Source: Microvirga lotononidis (GTDB taxonomy: Bacteria; Pseudomonadota; Alphaproteobacteria; Rhizobiales; Beijerinckiaceae). Taken from it: a stretch of DNA of 64,000 nt. The DNA lies in the NCBI RefSeq assembly GCF_034627025.1, contig NZ_CP141048.1:1500001-1564000 (forward strand), in the 5' to 3' direction. The translations under genes were made by a program, and so were the position numbers. Of the stretch, positions 55,475-64,000 are shown piece by piece. The notes beneath the pieces are model-generated. The model ran no database searches. It was given only the letters and a program-made list of their open reading frames with translations, and was not told the origin of the DNA. Numbering within the stretch: the first letter of the stretch is position 1; every line of letters begins with the position of its first letter.

Positions 55475-56648
55475 GCTGCTTCTCCTTGGCGGCGCCCACG
55501 TTCAACGGCGGCACGTCGACCCAGCGGCGCTCGCGCCAGCTCTCCAGCGCGCATTCCACGAGCTGGACGCCCTTGGCGCCTTCCACCAGCGTGTACTTGT
55601 AGGGCGCATCCTCGACCACGTGGCGGACGAACATCTCCCACTGGGTTTTGAAGCCGTTGTCGTAGACCGTGTTGTCCGGCACCGGCTGCCAGGTGTCGTA
55701 GAAGTCGATGGTCTGCTTCTGGTCCGGGTTCCAGACCGGGCGGGGCGTCGCCTGACGCGGCTGGATCACGCAATCGGTGAGGCCGGCGACGGCGGAGCCA
55801 TGCGTTCCGTCCACGTGGAACGTGACGAGATCGTCACGGTAGACGCGGGTGCACCAGGACATGTTGATGTGCGCGATCACGCCGCCGTCGAGCATGAAGG
55901 TGGCATAGGCCGAATCGTCGGCGGTGGCCTGATAGGTCTTGCCCTTCTCGTCCACGCGCTCGGGGATATGGGTCGAGCCGATGCAAGAGACCGAGCGGAC
56001 CTCGCCGAAGAGGTTGTCGAGCACGTAGCGCCAGTGACAGACCATATCGAGGATCATGCCGCCGCCGTCTTCGGAACGGTAGTTCCAGGACGGACGCTGC
56101 GCCGGCTGGCCCCAATCGCCTTCGAACACCCAGTAGCCGAACTCGCCGCGCACGGAGAGCATGCGGCCGAAGAAACCGGAATCGCGCAGCATCTTCAGCT
56201 TCTGAAGCCCCGGCAGGAACAGCTTGTCCTGTACGGTGCCGTTCTTCACGCCCTTCTCGCGCGCAAGACGGACGATCTTCAGGGCTTCCGGCAGATTCGT
56301 GGAGATCGGCTTCTCGCAATAGATGTGCTTGCCGGCATTGATCGCCTGCTCCAGCAGGGTCGGACGCATCTGGGTCGTCGCCGCGTCGAAGAAGATCTCG
56401 TCCTTCGGGTCCGCGATGGCCGCATCGAGATCGGTCGTCCAGCGGTCGATGCCGTAGGTCTTGGCGAGTTCCTGGATCTTGTCGGCGTTGCGTCCGACGA
56501 GAATCGGATCGAGCTGCACCTTCGACCCGTCCGCGAGTGTCACGCCGCCCTGGGCGCGGATCGCCGCGACGGAACGGATGAGGTGCTGGTTCATGCCCAT
56601 TCGGCCGGTGATGCCGTGCATCACGATGCCTAATCTGCGCTGTGCCAT
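55461..56648 (-). CDS. Gfo/Idh/MocA-family oxidoreductase
   Basis: 395-aa dehydrogenase. Rossmann start [14 protein letters not shown] near residue 7, then the catalytic EKP in [16 protein letters not shown], and the substrate domain with [21 protein letters not shown]. It is related to Gfo proteins acting on sugars whose product is handled by DUF993 or isomerase-type partners. Overlaps DUF993 by 14 bases and follows the enolase-type gene by 12 bases. A TGATG-like arrangement is not seen but spacing is very tight. Confidence 0.82.
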   Translation of the reverse strand: MAQRRLGIVMHGITGRMGMNQHLIRSVAAIRAQGGVTLADGSKVQLDPILVGRNADKIQELAKTYGIDRWTTDLDAAIADPKDEIFFDAATTQMRPTLLEQAINAGKHIYCEKPISTNLPEALKIVRLAREKGVKNGTVQDKLFLPGLQKLKMLRDSGFFGRMLSVRGEFGYWVFEGDWGQPAQRPSWNYRSEDGGGMILDMVCHWRYVLDNLFGEVRSVSCIGSTHIPERVDEKGKTYQATADDSAYATFMLDGGVIAHINMSWCTRVYRDDLVTFHVDGTHGSAVAGLTDCVIQPRQATPRPVWNPDQKQTIDFYDTWQPVPDNTVYDNGFKTQWEMFVRHVVEDAPYKYTLVEGAKGVQLVECALESWRERRWVDVPPLNVGAAKEKQHEPA

Positions 56649-56660
56649 AATGAATATCCC

Positions 56661-58049
56661 CTATGAACGATGATGTTGTGCGAGCGGAACGAGACTGCTC
56701 CAGTCAGGCTCGGCACCGCTGGCGAAACCTGGAGCAGACAGGAGCGAAGCGGTCGGAAGCGACCCGCGTTCGAAAGCAAGGCCGACACGGCCGCCCTGCT
56801 TCCGGTAGAGATCGGGATGCGCGGCCGCAAAGCGCGCCGCCTCCGCATCCGGTGCGGGGCCGAAGCCCTCGACATAATGATGTCCGTTGCGCTCGGCATG
56901 GGTCAGCCCGAGCGTCGCGACGAGCGCCGTGTCCTGCTGGATCCCAAGCCCTGCCTGGCACGTGAGATCCTCGGCGGAGACGAAGAACTTGGCCTGATGC
57001 GCTTCGTTCAAAGCCGACACGCGCACGGCGTTCAGGACCGACTTGTAGAACCCCTTGCAGGCTTTCGAGGACACGCCGCGATAGCCGAGCGCGACGGCGC
57101 GCGGGAAGGCGTCGTAATCGCCGTCCGCCTCGTCGATGATGAACGGGATCTCGCCGGAGAGATCGTCCAGGGGCGCGGCGAAAGTCCCGGCCCGGTCGAA
57201 GGGCTGCTCAATGTAGAGGAGATGATCGCGGAAGGCCCGCAAGACGCCGCCGCTCATGGCCTGCAGCAGAACCCGCAGACGCTGCGGATCGTACTGCTCG
57301 TTGGCGTCGAGCGTGGCGCGATAATCGGGCACGTGTCGCGACAGGAGATCGTGGATGGCGGCCAGGCGCGCGATGTCCGCATCGACATCGCCGCCGATCT
57401 TGATCTTGAAGAGCCTTAAATTCGCCAGCCGGATCTCGTCTTCGAGCCCGCCCGCGCCGTCCAGGGAATCCAATAGCCCGACCGTGTGCCGCAAAAGAAC
57501 GTCGCCGACCGGGTGAACCCCCGACAGGAAGGACCGAATGAGGTCCTCGGCGAGATCCGGCGTCTGCCGTGCGTCGATGCCGAAGACATTGCGGCGCAGA
57601 CCTTCGGCGAAGCCGATCCCCGACGCCTTGAGGAGCGCATCGGCGACGGCCTTGTCGATCAGGGCAGGACCGAAGGAGGCGACGAGTCCCGGCAGACCGT
57701 GATCGACGGCCCACATCTTCTGCGCCGAGAAGCCTCGCGCGTGGTGGCCGAAGGCCGTGTCCCAGTCCCCCGCTTGCGCGTAGCTGCGGGCGGCCTCGCT
57801 GAGGCTCGCCTTCAGGTTTGCGATCGTGTCCTGCGGGGACTTCGCCGGGTTCTTGTCGAACCATTTCGGCATCATCATCTCGGCCGTGACGCCGGTCGCG
57901 GTGCCTGCGCCCTCCACCTCGACTACGACCCGCACGAAAGCCTGGGGCGCCTCGTCGACCGTGACGAGGCCGAAGCGGAACGGCCGCGCGAAGCGCATGG
58001 GCCGCTCGAAGGCCTCAATCTCACGAATGCGAAGCCGAATGCCTGACAT
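56661..58049 (-). CDS. Enolase-superfamily enzyme (mandelate racemase-like)
   Basis: 462-aa protein, longer than the usual 370-400. The N-terminal capping domain starts IRLRIREIEAFERPMRFARPFRFG. The barrel has the KxK pair (FKIKIGG), metal ligands D in TLDANEQ, E in YIEQPF and D in FIIDEADG, and a later Lys in VSSKACKGF. These enzymes abstract a proton alpha to a carboxylate, dehydrating or epimerising acid sugars. The long C-terminal extension is unusual. It lies 4 bases after the ABC ATPase gene, and probably dehydrates an imported acid. Confidence 0.8.
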   Translation of the reverse strand: MSGIRLRIREIEAFERPMRFARPFRFGLVTVDEAPQAFVRVVVEVEGAGTATGVTAEMMMPKWFDKNPAKSPQDTIANLKASLSEAARSYAQAGDWDTAFGHHARGFSAQKMWAVDHGLPGLVASFGPALIDKAVADALLKASGIGFAEGLRRNVFGIDARQTPDLAEDLIRSFLSGVHPVGDVLLRHTVGLLDSLDGAGGLEDEIRLANLRLFKIKIGGDVDADIARLAAIHDLLSRHVPDYRATLDANEQYDPQRLRVLLQAMSGGVLRAFRDHLLYIEQPFDRAGTFAAPLDDLSGEIPFIIDEADGDYDAFPRAVALGYRGVSSKACKGFYKSVLNAVRVSALNEAHQAKFFVSAEDLTCQAGLGIQQDTALVATLGLTHAERNGHHYVEGFGPAPDAEAARFAAAHPDLYRKQGGRVGLAFERGSLPTASLLSAPGFASGAEPDWSSLVPLAQHHRS

Positions 58050-58053
58050 GGTC

Positions 58054-58895
<842 letters not shown>

Positions 58896-58899
<4 letters not shown>

Positions 58900-59903
58900 T
58901 GCGTGGCCTTCGGCAGGAAGTCGCGGGTGTAGAACGCCTTGGGGTTCTCCTTCGCGGCCGGATCGAGTCCGCCGTATTCGATGAGGAGATTGACCGTCTC
59001 GGCCATGTTGGCGTCGGTGACGTTGAACGGGCGCTGGCTCTTCGTCTCCTCGGTGCGATAAAGCGGGATCGTCAGCTCGAAGCCCTCCTGCAGCGTGTCG
59101 GGCTTTCCGGCCTTCGGCAGAGCTTTGAGGACGGCCTGCGTGGCCTCGGCCGGGGCTTTCTCCGCGCCTTCGATGGCCTTGGTGGTGGCGCTCATGAAGC
59201 GGCGCACGAGATCGGCCTTGTCCTTCAGGGTGTCCTTGTGCGCGATGATGCCGGAGGACACGAGGTTGACGCCGTAATCCGCGAACATGATCGGCGTGAC
59301 GTTCTTGCCCGTCGCGTCCTTGATCTTCATGCTTTGGTCCATGACGTAGCCGAGCAGCACGTCGGCCTGGCCGTTGATGACCGCGTTGAGCTTCGTCTGA
59401 GCATCACCGGACACGATGCGCATCTCACTTTCCTTGAGGCCCGCTTTCTTCAGAAAGAGCGGCCAGATCTGCGACATGGAATCGCCCGGTGTCGTCGCCA
59501 CCGTCTTGCCGCGCAGGTCCTCGGCCTTGCGGATGTTCTTCTCGGAGAAACCCATCACCGACATGGGGTTCTTCTGCAGCAGCACGCCGGGAGACGTGAC
59601 GGGAGCGCCCTTGACCGCCGCGCGGATCATGGTCGGAACGTCCGCATAGGCGAAGTCCACCGTCTTTGCGGCCACCGCCTGCACGGTCACGGCCGATCCG
59701 CGTCCTTCCTGGATTTCGAGATCGATCCCCTCGGCGGCATAGAGCCCCTTCTCCTTGCCGTAGAAGAACGGCGCGTGCTCGCCATAGACATACCAGTTGA
59801 GCATCAGCACGACCTTGTCCGCGGCCTGCGCCGGCAGCGACACGAAGGGCATGAGGGCGGTTGCGGCAAAGAGAGTGGCTTTCAGGAACGTACGTTTCTT
59901 CAT
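58896..59903 (-). CDS. NMT1/THI5-type periplasmic binding protein
   Basis: 335-aa binding protein. Signal peptide residues 1-28 (ending PAQAAD), then VLMLNWYVYGEHAPFFYGKEKGLYAAEGIDLEI and GRGSAVTVQAVAAKTVDFAYADV, matching the NMT1/ThiY-like family. Family members bind thiamine precursors, pyrimidines, sulfonates or other small organic compounds. The ligand here cannot be deduced; the operon genes suggest an acid sugar or ring-containing compound. Confidence 0.85.
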
Positions 59904-59938
59904 GGACTTCCTCCGATGGTTTTTGGGCTCCGCCTTTT

Positions 59939-60745
59939 TTAGGCGGTTGCTGCAAAGTCGTGCCGCTGGCTGGCGTGCCAGGGCACGGTGAGACGCTCGA
60001 CGAGATCGATGATCCAGAAGAGGATGACGCTGATCAGCGCCAGGATGACGAGGGCAGCGAACATGGTCGGCAGCTCGAAATTGCCGATGGACCGCTGCAG
60101 CACGAAGCCGATGCCCGAATTGGCGCCGACGAATTCCCCGACGACTGCGCCGACGACGGCCAGCGTGACGGAGACCTTCAGGCCGGAGAAGATCGCCGGC
60201 AGGGCGTGAGGCAGATTGACCATGGTGAAGGCTTGCAGGCGCGAGGCCTTCATGGAGCGCACGAGGTCGCGCATCTCGGGGTCGAGGGACTTGAAGCCCT
60301 GCACGCCGGCGACGACCACCGGGAAGAACCCGAGCAGGAACGCCGAGATCACCTTGGGCGCCATGCCGAAGCCGAACCAGACCACGAAGAGCGGCGCCAC
60401 CGCGACCTTGGGGATCGACTGCGAGAAGACGAGCAGCGGATAGACGTAGGACTCGACCGTCCGCGATCCTGCGATGAGCATGGCGATCGGGATGCCGAAC
60501 AGGGCGGAGAGGAGGAAGCCGCCGAGCGTCGCCGTCGTGGTCGGGACGGCCTCCCTGAGCAGCATGCCGCCCTCATTCCAGAAGGCCACCGCCACGTCCT
60601 TCGGCGGCGGGATCAGATAGGCCGGGATTGCGAAGATCCGGACCGTGAGGTCCCAGAGCACGACCGTGAGGACGAGAAGCCCGAACGGTTTGATCCAGGC
60701 GGAATTCAGCAGATTTTGACAGGCGCGCGCGAGCTTCGACGTCAT
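59939..60745 (-). CDS. ABC importer permease, nitrate/taurine type
   Basis: 268-aa permease with six helices. The SsuC/TauC-type EAA loop appears as ASRLQAFTMVNLPHALPAIFSGLKVSVTLAVVGAVVGEF. It is the first structural gene of the operon, downstream of a TetR-family gene and a candidate operator (60807-60820). 35 bases separate it from the binding-protein gene. Confidence 0.9.
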   Translation of the reverse strand: MTSKLARACQNLLNSAWIKPFGLLVLTVVLWDLTVRIFAIPAYLIPPPKDVAVAFWNEGGMLLREAVPTTTATLGGFLLSALFGIPIAMLIAGSRTVESYVYPLLVFSQSIPKVAVAPLFVVWFGFGMAPKVISAFLLGFFPVVVAGVQGFKSLDPEMRDLVRSMKASRLQAFTMVNLPHALPAIFSGLKVSVTLAVVGAVVGEFVGANSGIGFVLQRSIGNFELPTMFAALVILALISVILFWIIDLVERLTVPWHASQRHDFAATA

Positions 60746-60806
60746 GCAGCGTCTTCCTCAAGGGCGTTTCCAAAGGGTGCAGCCGGGCGGCTTGAGCCGC
60801 TCTATG

Positions 60807-60820
60807 TAACTACCTGGTTA
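60807..60820. promoter_or_regulatory. Candidate TetR operator
   Basis: TAACTACCTGGTTA contains TAAC / GTTA arms and an overall AAC...GTT symmetry, set between the TetR gene stop and the permease start. TetR operators of this form are known in Hyphomicrobiales. Confidence 0.45.
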
Positions 60821-60865
60821 ATTAGATGCCCGGTTGTCGGACATGTCAAGCGCTCTTTGGAAGAT

Positions 60866-61507
60866 TCAGGCGCGCACGCCCGCCAGCACGAAATCGACCA
60901 CGTGGTCGATGCGCTCCTTCATGGCCGGCGGAGACAGAAGCTCGCGGCCGAAGGCCACGGAGAGGGTATAGACGTTCGACAGGTAAAAGTAGCAGAGCCC
61001 GGCAATGGACACGTAAAGCTGGACCGGGTCGATGCCGGGGCGGACGGTCTTGGCCTTCTCGCCCCGCTTGAGGATGACCCCGATGGTCTCGATGACCGGG
61101 GAGTTCATGGTGTGCACCCGGGTGGATTTCTTCAGGTGCTTGGCGCGGTGCTGGTTCTCCGCGTTGAGCAGCATCATGAACTCGGGATACTGCACGAAAT
61201 AGTTCCACGTGAAACGCACGAGCTCCTCGAGCGCCTGCAAGGGCGAGAGCTCCTCCAAATGCAGCTCGCGCTCGGCGGCGCGGATATGATCGTAGGCCGC
61301 CTCGAGAGTCGCGAGAAACAGCGCTTCCTTGCTCCCATAATAATAATAGAGCATGCGCTTGTTGGTGCGGGCCGCTTCCGCGATCTGGTCCACGCGCGCT
61401 CCGCCATAGCCGTGCCCGGCAAACTCGGCCGTTGCCGCCTCGAGGATGCGCCGCTTCGTCGCCTCGGCGTCTCGAACGGCTAGCTTGCTGACGGCGGGGA
61501 CGTTCAT
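60866..61507 (-). CDS. TetR/AcrR-family transcriptional regulator
   Basis: 213-aa regulator. N-terminal TetR HTH at residues 14-65 (ATKRRILEAATAEFAGHGYGGARVDQIAEAARTNKRMLYYYYGSKEALF). The C-terminal helical domain is of the type seen in RutR-like TetR members. It most likely represses the operon just downstream; its stop is 120 bases from the permease start. The inducer is unknown, perhaps the transported compound. Confidence 0.85.
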   Translation of the reverse strand: MNVPAVSKLAVRDAEATKRRILEAATAEFAGHGYGGARVDQIAEAARTNKRMLYYYYGSKEALFLATLEAAYDHIRAAERELHLEELSPLQALEELVRFTWNYFVQYPEFMMLLNAENQHRAKHLKKSTRVHTMNSPVIETIGVILKRGEKAKTVRPGIDPVQLYVSIAGLCYFYLSNVYTLSVAFGRELLSPPAMKERIDHVVDFVLAGVRA

Positions 61508-61651
61508 GAAGCTCCAGATTTCCGCAGGCCGGCGGCCGGTCCGCTTTGCAGATCCAATGTTGTTACCTCAATCGGCGCAAAAACGAAACGGCCGCCGGGG
61601 AATGCATGTTTTCATCTCGAAATTAGGCGCGAAAGATTGGCAAGACGTATC

Positions 61652-61682
61652 CGTCACGGCCGGCCTCGTGCCGGTGATGACA
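61652..61682. repeat. REP-like single hairpin
   Basis: CGTCACGGCCGGCCTCGTGCC with CGGTGATGACA following, one half of the 19018-type element, in the intergenic space of 202 bases upstream of the TetR gene. Confidence 0.6.
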
Positions 61683-61709
61683 TCGGCTGCATCGCTTTGA
61701 CTTCTCCCC

Positions 61710-63176
61710 TCACCCCTTCTTCCCCATAGGCAAGGCCGGCGGCAGATCTCCTTCCAGGGCGACGACCTTTCCGGGATTGAGAATGTTCTGCGGGTCGAGC
61801 GCCCGCTTCAGGGTCTTCATCAGGTCGAGCGCCACCGGATCCTTGTAGCGGGCGAGTTCGTCGCGCTTGATGAGGCCGATTCCGTGCTCGGCGGAAATCG
61901 ATCCGTTCATGGCGTGAACGATGTCGTGGACGATCCGGTTGAAGCGCCCCCATTGAGCGAGGAAGAGCGGCTTCTCCATGTCGATGGGCTGCGTCAGGTT
62001 GAAGTGGATGTTGCCGTCGCCGAAATGGCCGAACGCGCAGACGCGGATTCCGGGCAAGGCTTCCTCGCAGGCCCGGCTCGCCGTGACGATGAAATCCGCC
62101 ACGTCCGAGACCGGCACGGAAACGTCGTGCTTGATCGAGCCTCCTTCGAGACCCTGCACGTCGGAGAGACTTTCCCGCAGGTACCAGAGGGCCGCGTTCT
62201 GAGCCTCGCTGGCCGCGATGGTGGCGTCTTCGATGGTGCCGTTCTCGAAGGCGCTTCCCAAGGCCTTCTCCAGAAGCGCGCGCAGATCGATCTCGGGATC
62301 AGGAGACGCGACTTCGATCAACGCGTAGGCGGCATGGTCGCCGCTCAGCGGACGGACGGCGCCGGGCGCATGCCTGAGCACGATGTCCAGGGCGAAGCGC
62401 GGCATGAACTCGAAGGCCGTGAGCGCATCGCCCAGGGTCTGGCGCAGGCCCTCGAAGAGATCGAGGGCGGCATGCGGCGAGGCGCAGCCGATGAAGGCCA
62501 CCACGCGGGTCTTCGGCCTCGGGAAGAGCTTCAACACCGCCGCCGTGACGATGCCGAGCGTGCCTTCCGAGCCGATGAACAGGTTCTTCAGGTCGTAGCC
62601 GGTGTTGTCCTTGCGCAGGCTCTTCAGGCCGTTCCAGATCCGACCGTCGGCAAGGACGACTTCGAGCCCGAGAACGAGCTCGCGGGTATTGCCGTAGCGC
62701 AGCACGTTCACGCCGCCGGCATTGGTCGAGATGTTGCCGCCGATCCGGCAGGATCCCTCGGAGGCCAGGGACAGCGGGAAGATGCAATCGACCTTTTCCG
62801 CCGCATCCTGAATGGTCTTCAGGATGCACCCGGCCTCGACGATCATCGTGGCGTTGAAAGGATTGACCTCGCGGATGCGGTCGAGCCTCGCCAGCGACAG
62901 GACGATGCCCGTGTGCGGCACCCCTCCCCCGACGAGCCCCGTATTGCCGCCCTGCGGCACGGCAGCGACCTTCGCCTTGGCGCATTCCTGCACCACGAAG
63001 GCAACCTCCTCGGTGTTGCCGGGACGGACCACCGCCAGGGCGTTGCCGCGGTAGAGCTTCCGCTCCTCGACGAGATAGCTCTCCATCCCGGCGGGATCGG
63101 CGATGACGTGCTTTTCTCCCAGGCGTGCGGAGAGCACGCCTAGGAAATCGGAGGGGGTTTCAGGCATGGAGATCAC
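61710..63176 (-). CDS. FAD-binding oxidoreductase, GlcD / D-2-hydroxyacid dehydrogenase type
   Basis: 488-aa flavoprotein. The FAD-binding PCMH domain covers residues about 35-210 with PQGGNTGLVGGGVP and SEGSCRIGGNISTNAGG. The C-terminal domain has FGHFGDGNIHFN, SAEHGIGLIKRDEL and the end LDPQNILNPGKV, as in D-lactate and D-2-hydroxyglutarate dehydrogenases. It oxidises a D-2-hydroxy acid. Start at 63176 or 63167. It follows the DHDPS-type gene by 54 bases and may act on the same substrate chain. Confidence 0.88.
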   Translation of the reverse strand: MISMPETPSDFLGVLSARLGEKHVIADPAGMESYLVEERKLYRGNALAVVRPGNTEEVAFVVQECAKAKVAAVPQGGNTGLVGGGVPHTGIVLSLARLDRIREVNPFNATMIVEAGCILKTIQDAAEKVDCIFPLSLASEGSCRIGGNISTNAGGVNVLRYGNTRELVLGLEVVLADGRIWNGLKSLRKDNTGYDLKNLFIGSEGTLGIVTAAVLKLFPRPKTRVVAFIGCASPHAALDLFEGLRQTLGDALTAFEFMPRFALDIVLRHAPGAVRPLSGDHAAYALIEVASPDPEIDLRALLEKALGSAFENGTIEDATIAASEAQNAALWYLRESLSDVQGLEGGSIKHDVSVPVSDVADFIVTASRACEEALPGIRVCAFGHFGDGNIHFNLTQPIDMEKPLFLAQWGRFNRIVHDIVHAMNGSISAEHGIGLIKRDELARYKDPVALDLMKTLKRALDPQNILNPGKVVALEGDLPPALPMGKKG

Positions 63177-63230
63177 AGACGCCTTGCATGCTGCCGGCGC
63201 AGGGCCGGTCGACCGATGATGCCGGTCAGA

Positions 63231-64000
63231 TTACGCAGCCGCGGCCTCCTGTCGAGCGGTCATTTCCGCCGCGAGAAGCGCCCTGGCGGCTTCCCTGATG
63301 TCGCCATGGACCGCCGGGTCGGCCTCGGTGAGGAGCGGCAGGATCGGGCCCATCTCGGCCACGCCCGAAAGGGACACGGCGGTGTGGAGGACCCGGATCG
63401 CGTTGTGGCGCTCACGCAGGGCTTCGAGCGGCATGAAGACCTCCAGTCGACGCCGCGCCTCGGCCTCGTCGCCGCGCTTCAGCGCATGGAGGAAGGACAT
63501 GGACAGATGCGGCGCGATGCACACGCAGCCTGCCGTGAAGCCGGCGAGCTTGAAATGCGTGAGATGCGGCAGCGCCGGAGGCTCGCCGAAGCCGCTGACG
63601 ATGCGCTCCGCGCCGACCGCGTCGATCAGCTCCCGCAGGTAGGAATCCTGCGTCAGGTCGGCGCGCGGAACCGCATATTTGATGCCGAAGACGGCGCCCT
63701 GCTCCACGAGCTTCGCCATGGCCTTCGCGGGCACGTACTGGTCGGTCTTGATGTAGACGATCAGCGGCACGCCGGAGCGGTCCACGAAATCCTGCAGCCC
63801 GCGCACCACGCCTTCGGGCGTCTGCGGGGCGATCATCGGCAGCGCCATGGCGACGGGATAACGGCGCGATTTGAGGATCGCGGCCTCGTCGACGAGCTTG
63901 CCCCAATCGGGCCCGACCGACGGGATCAGCCATGTGCTTTCGGCTGCCGACTCCTCGAGACTGTCGAGCCATTCGGCGAATTTCGACACCGGCCAGTTAT
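63231..64000 (-). CDS. DHDPS/KDPG-aldolase-family protein (partial)
   Basis: At least 256 residues of a dihydrodipicolinate synthase-family class I aldolase. The frame stays open to the window edge, so about 50 N-terminal residues are missing. The Schiff-base lysine is in FGIKYAVPRAD and the tyrosine of the triad in PLIVYIKTDQYV. Members cleave or form pyruvate-type C-C bonds, including 2-keto-3-deoxy sugar acids. A GTG at 63987-63989 could act as an internal start but the conserved part begins before it. It probably belongs to the following FAD gene's pathway. Confidence 0.8.
   Translation of the reverse strand, partial: NWPVSKFAEWLDSLEESAAESTWLIPSVGPDWGKLVDEAAILKSRRYPVAMALPMIAPQTPEGVVRGLQDFVDRSGVPLIVYIKTDQYVPAKAMAKLVEQGAVFGIKYAVPRADLTQDSYLRELIDAVGAERIVSGFGEPPALPHLTHFKLAGFTAGCVCIAPHLSMSFLHALKRGDEAEARRRLEVFMPLEALRERHNAIRVLHTAVSLSGVAEMGPILPLLTEADPAVHGDIREAARALLAAEMTARQEAAAA

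Overview
The window reads as chromosomal DNA of a high-GC alphaproteobacterium of the order Hyphomicrobiales (Rhizobiales), most like Microvirga or a relative in the Methylobacteriaceae. This rests on a minCDE operon preceded by a perfect TTAA-N7-TTAA CtrA-type site, a divergent oxyR-katA pair, the class III alcohol dehydrogenase / S-formylglutathione hydrolase pair, single-ATPase-domain sugar ABC importers and many dispersed palindromic intergenic repeats of the kind common in that order. The genus is an inference. No rRNA, tRNA, CRISPR array, transposase, integrase or prophage gene was seen.

Layout. 1-24.2 kb is mostly housekeeping and stress: an RlpA-like envelope protein, two linked envelope proteins of unknown function, minCDE, a TAXI-type solute-binding protein, an XRE-cupin regulator with an acetyltransferase, a TSUP permease, a cysteine-synthase-like enzyme, a YeeE/YedE transporter, oxyR and katA, the glutathione-dependent formaldehyde module, a Nudix hydrolase divergent from a stand-alone SIR2 protein, an OpgC-like acyltransferase overlapping an SGNH hydrolase, and an AmpG-like MFS transporter. 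24.3-30 kb is a D-xylose module: XylB-type dehydrogenase, XylFHG importer and a divergent ROK regulator. 30-41.8 kb holds polA, an acetyltransferase, a 1 kb noncoding stretch with a probable structured RNA (perhaps 6S), a type I-secreted RTX protein, a frameshifted glutathione S-transferase, a class II amidotransferase, an NhaD-like antiporter and an L-2-hydroxyglutarate oxidase-like protein.

42-64 kb is a dense sugar-acid/sugar catabolic island. One half (42-53.3 kb) combines a MalK/UgpC-type ABC importer, a uronate dehydrogenase homologue, an SMP-30 lactonase, three Gfo/Idh/MocA dehydrogenases and an Ldh_2-family dehydrogenase. The other half (53.4-61.5 kb) is a tight seven-gene operon (NMT1/taurine-type ABC importer, enolase-superfamily enzyme, Gfo/Idh/MocA dehydrogenase, DUF993 aldolase-like protein, TIM-barrel isomerase) behind a TetR regulator and a candidate operator. 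It ends with a GlcD-like flavoprotein and a DHDPS-family aldolase that runs off the window.

The parts most likely to hide undescribed biology are the seven-gene DUF993 operon, whose substrate cannot be named from sequence, and the structured RNA locus with its strong promoter and adjoining SOS-type box. Start codons were chosen by Shine-Dalgarno spacing and family N-termini; family names come from recognised motifs and remembered relatives, not from any database search.
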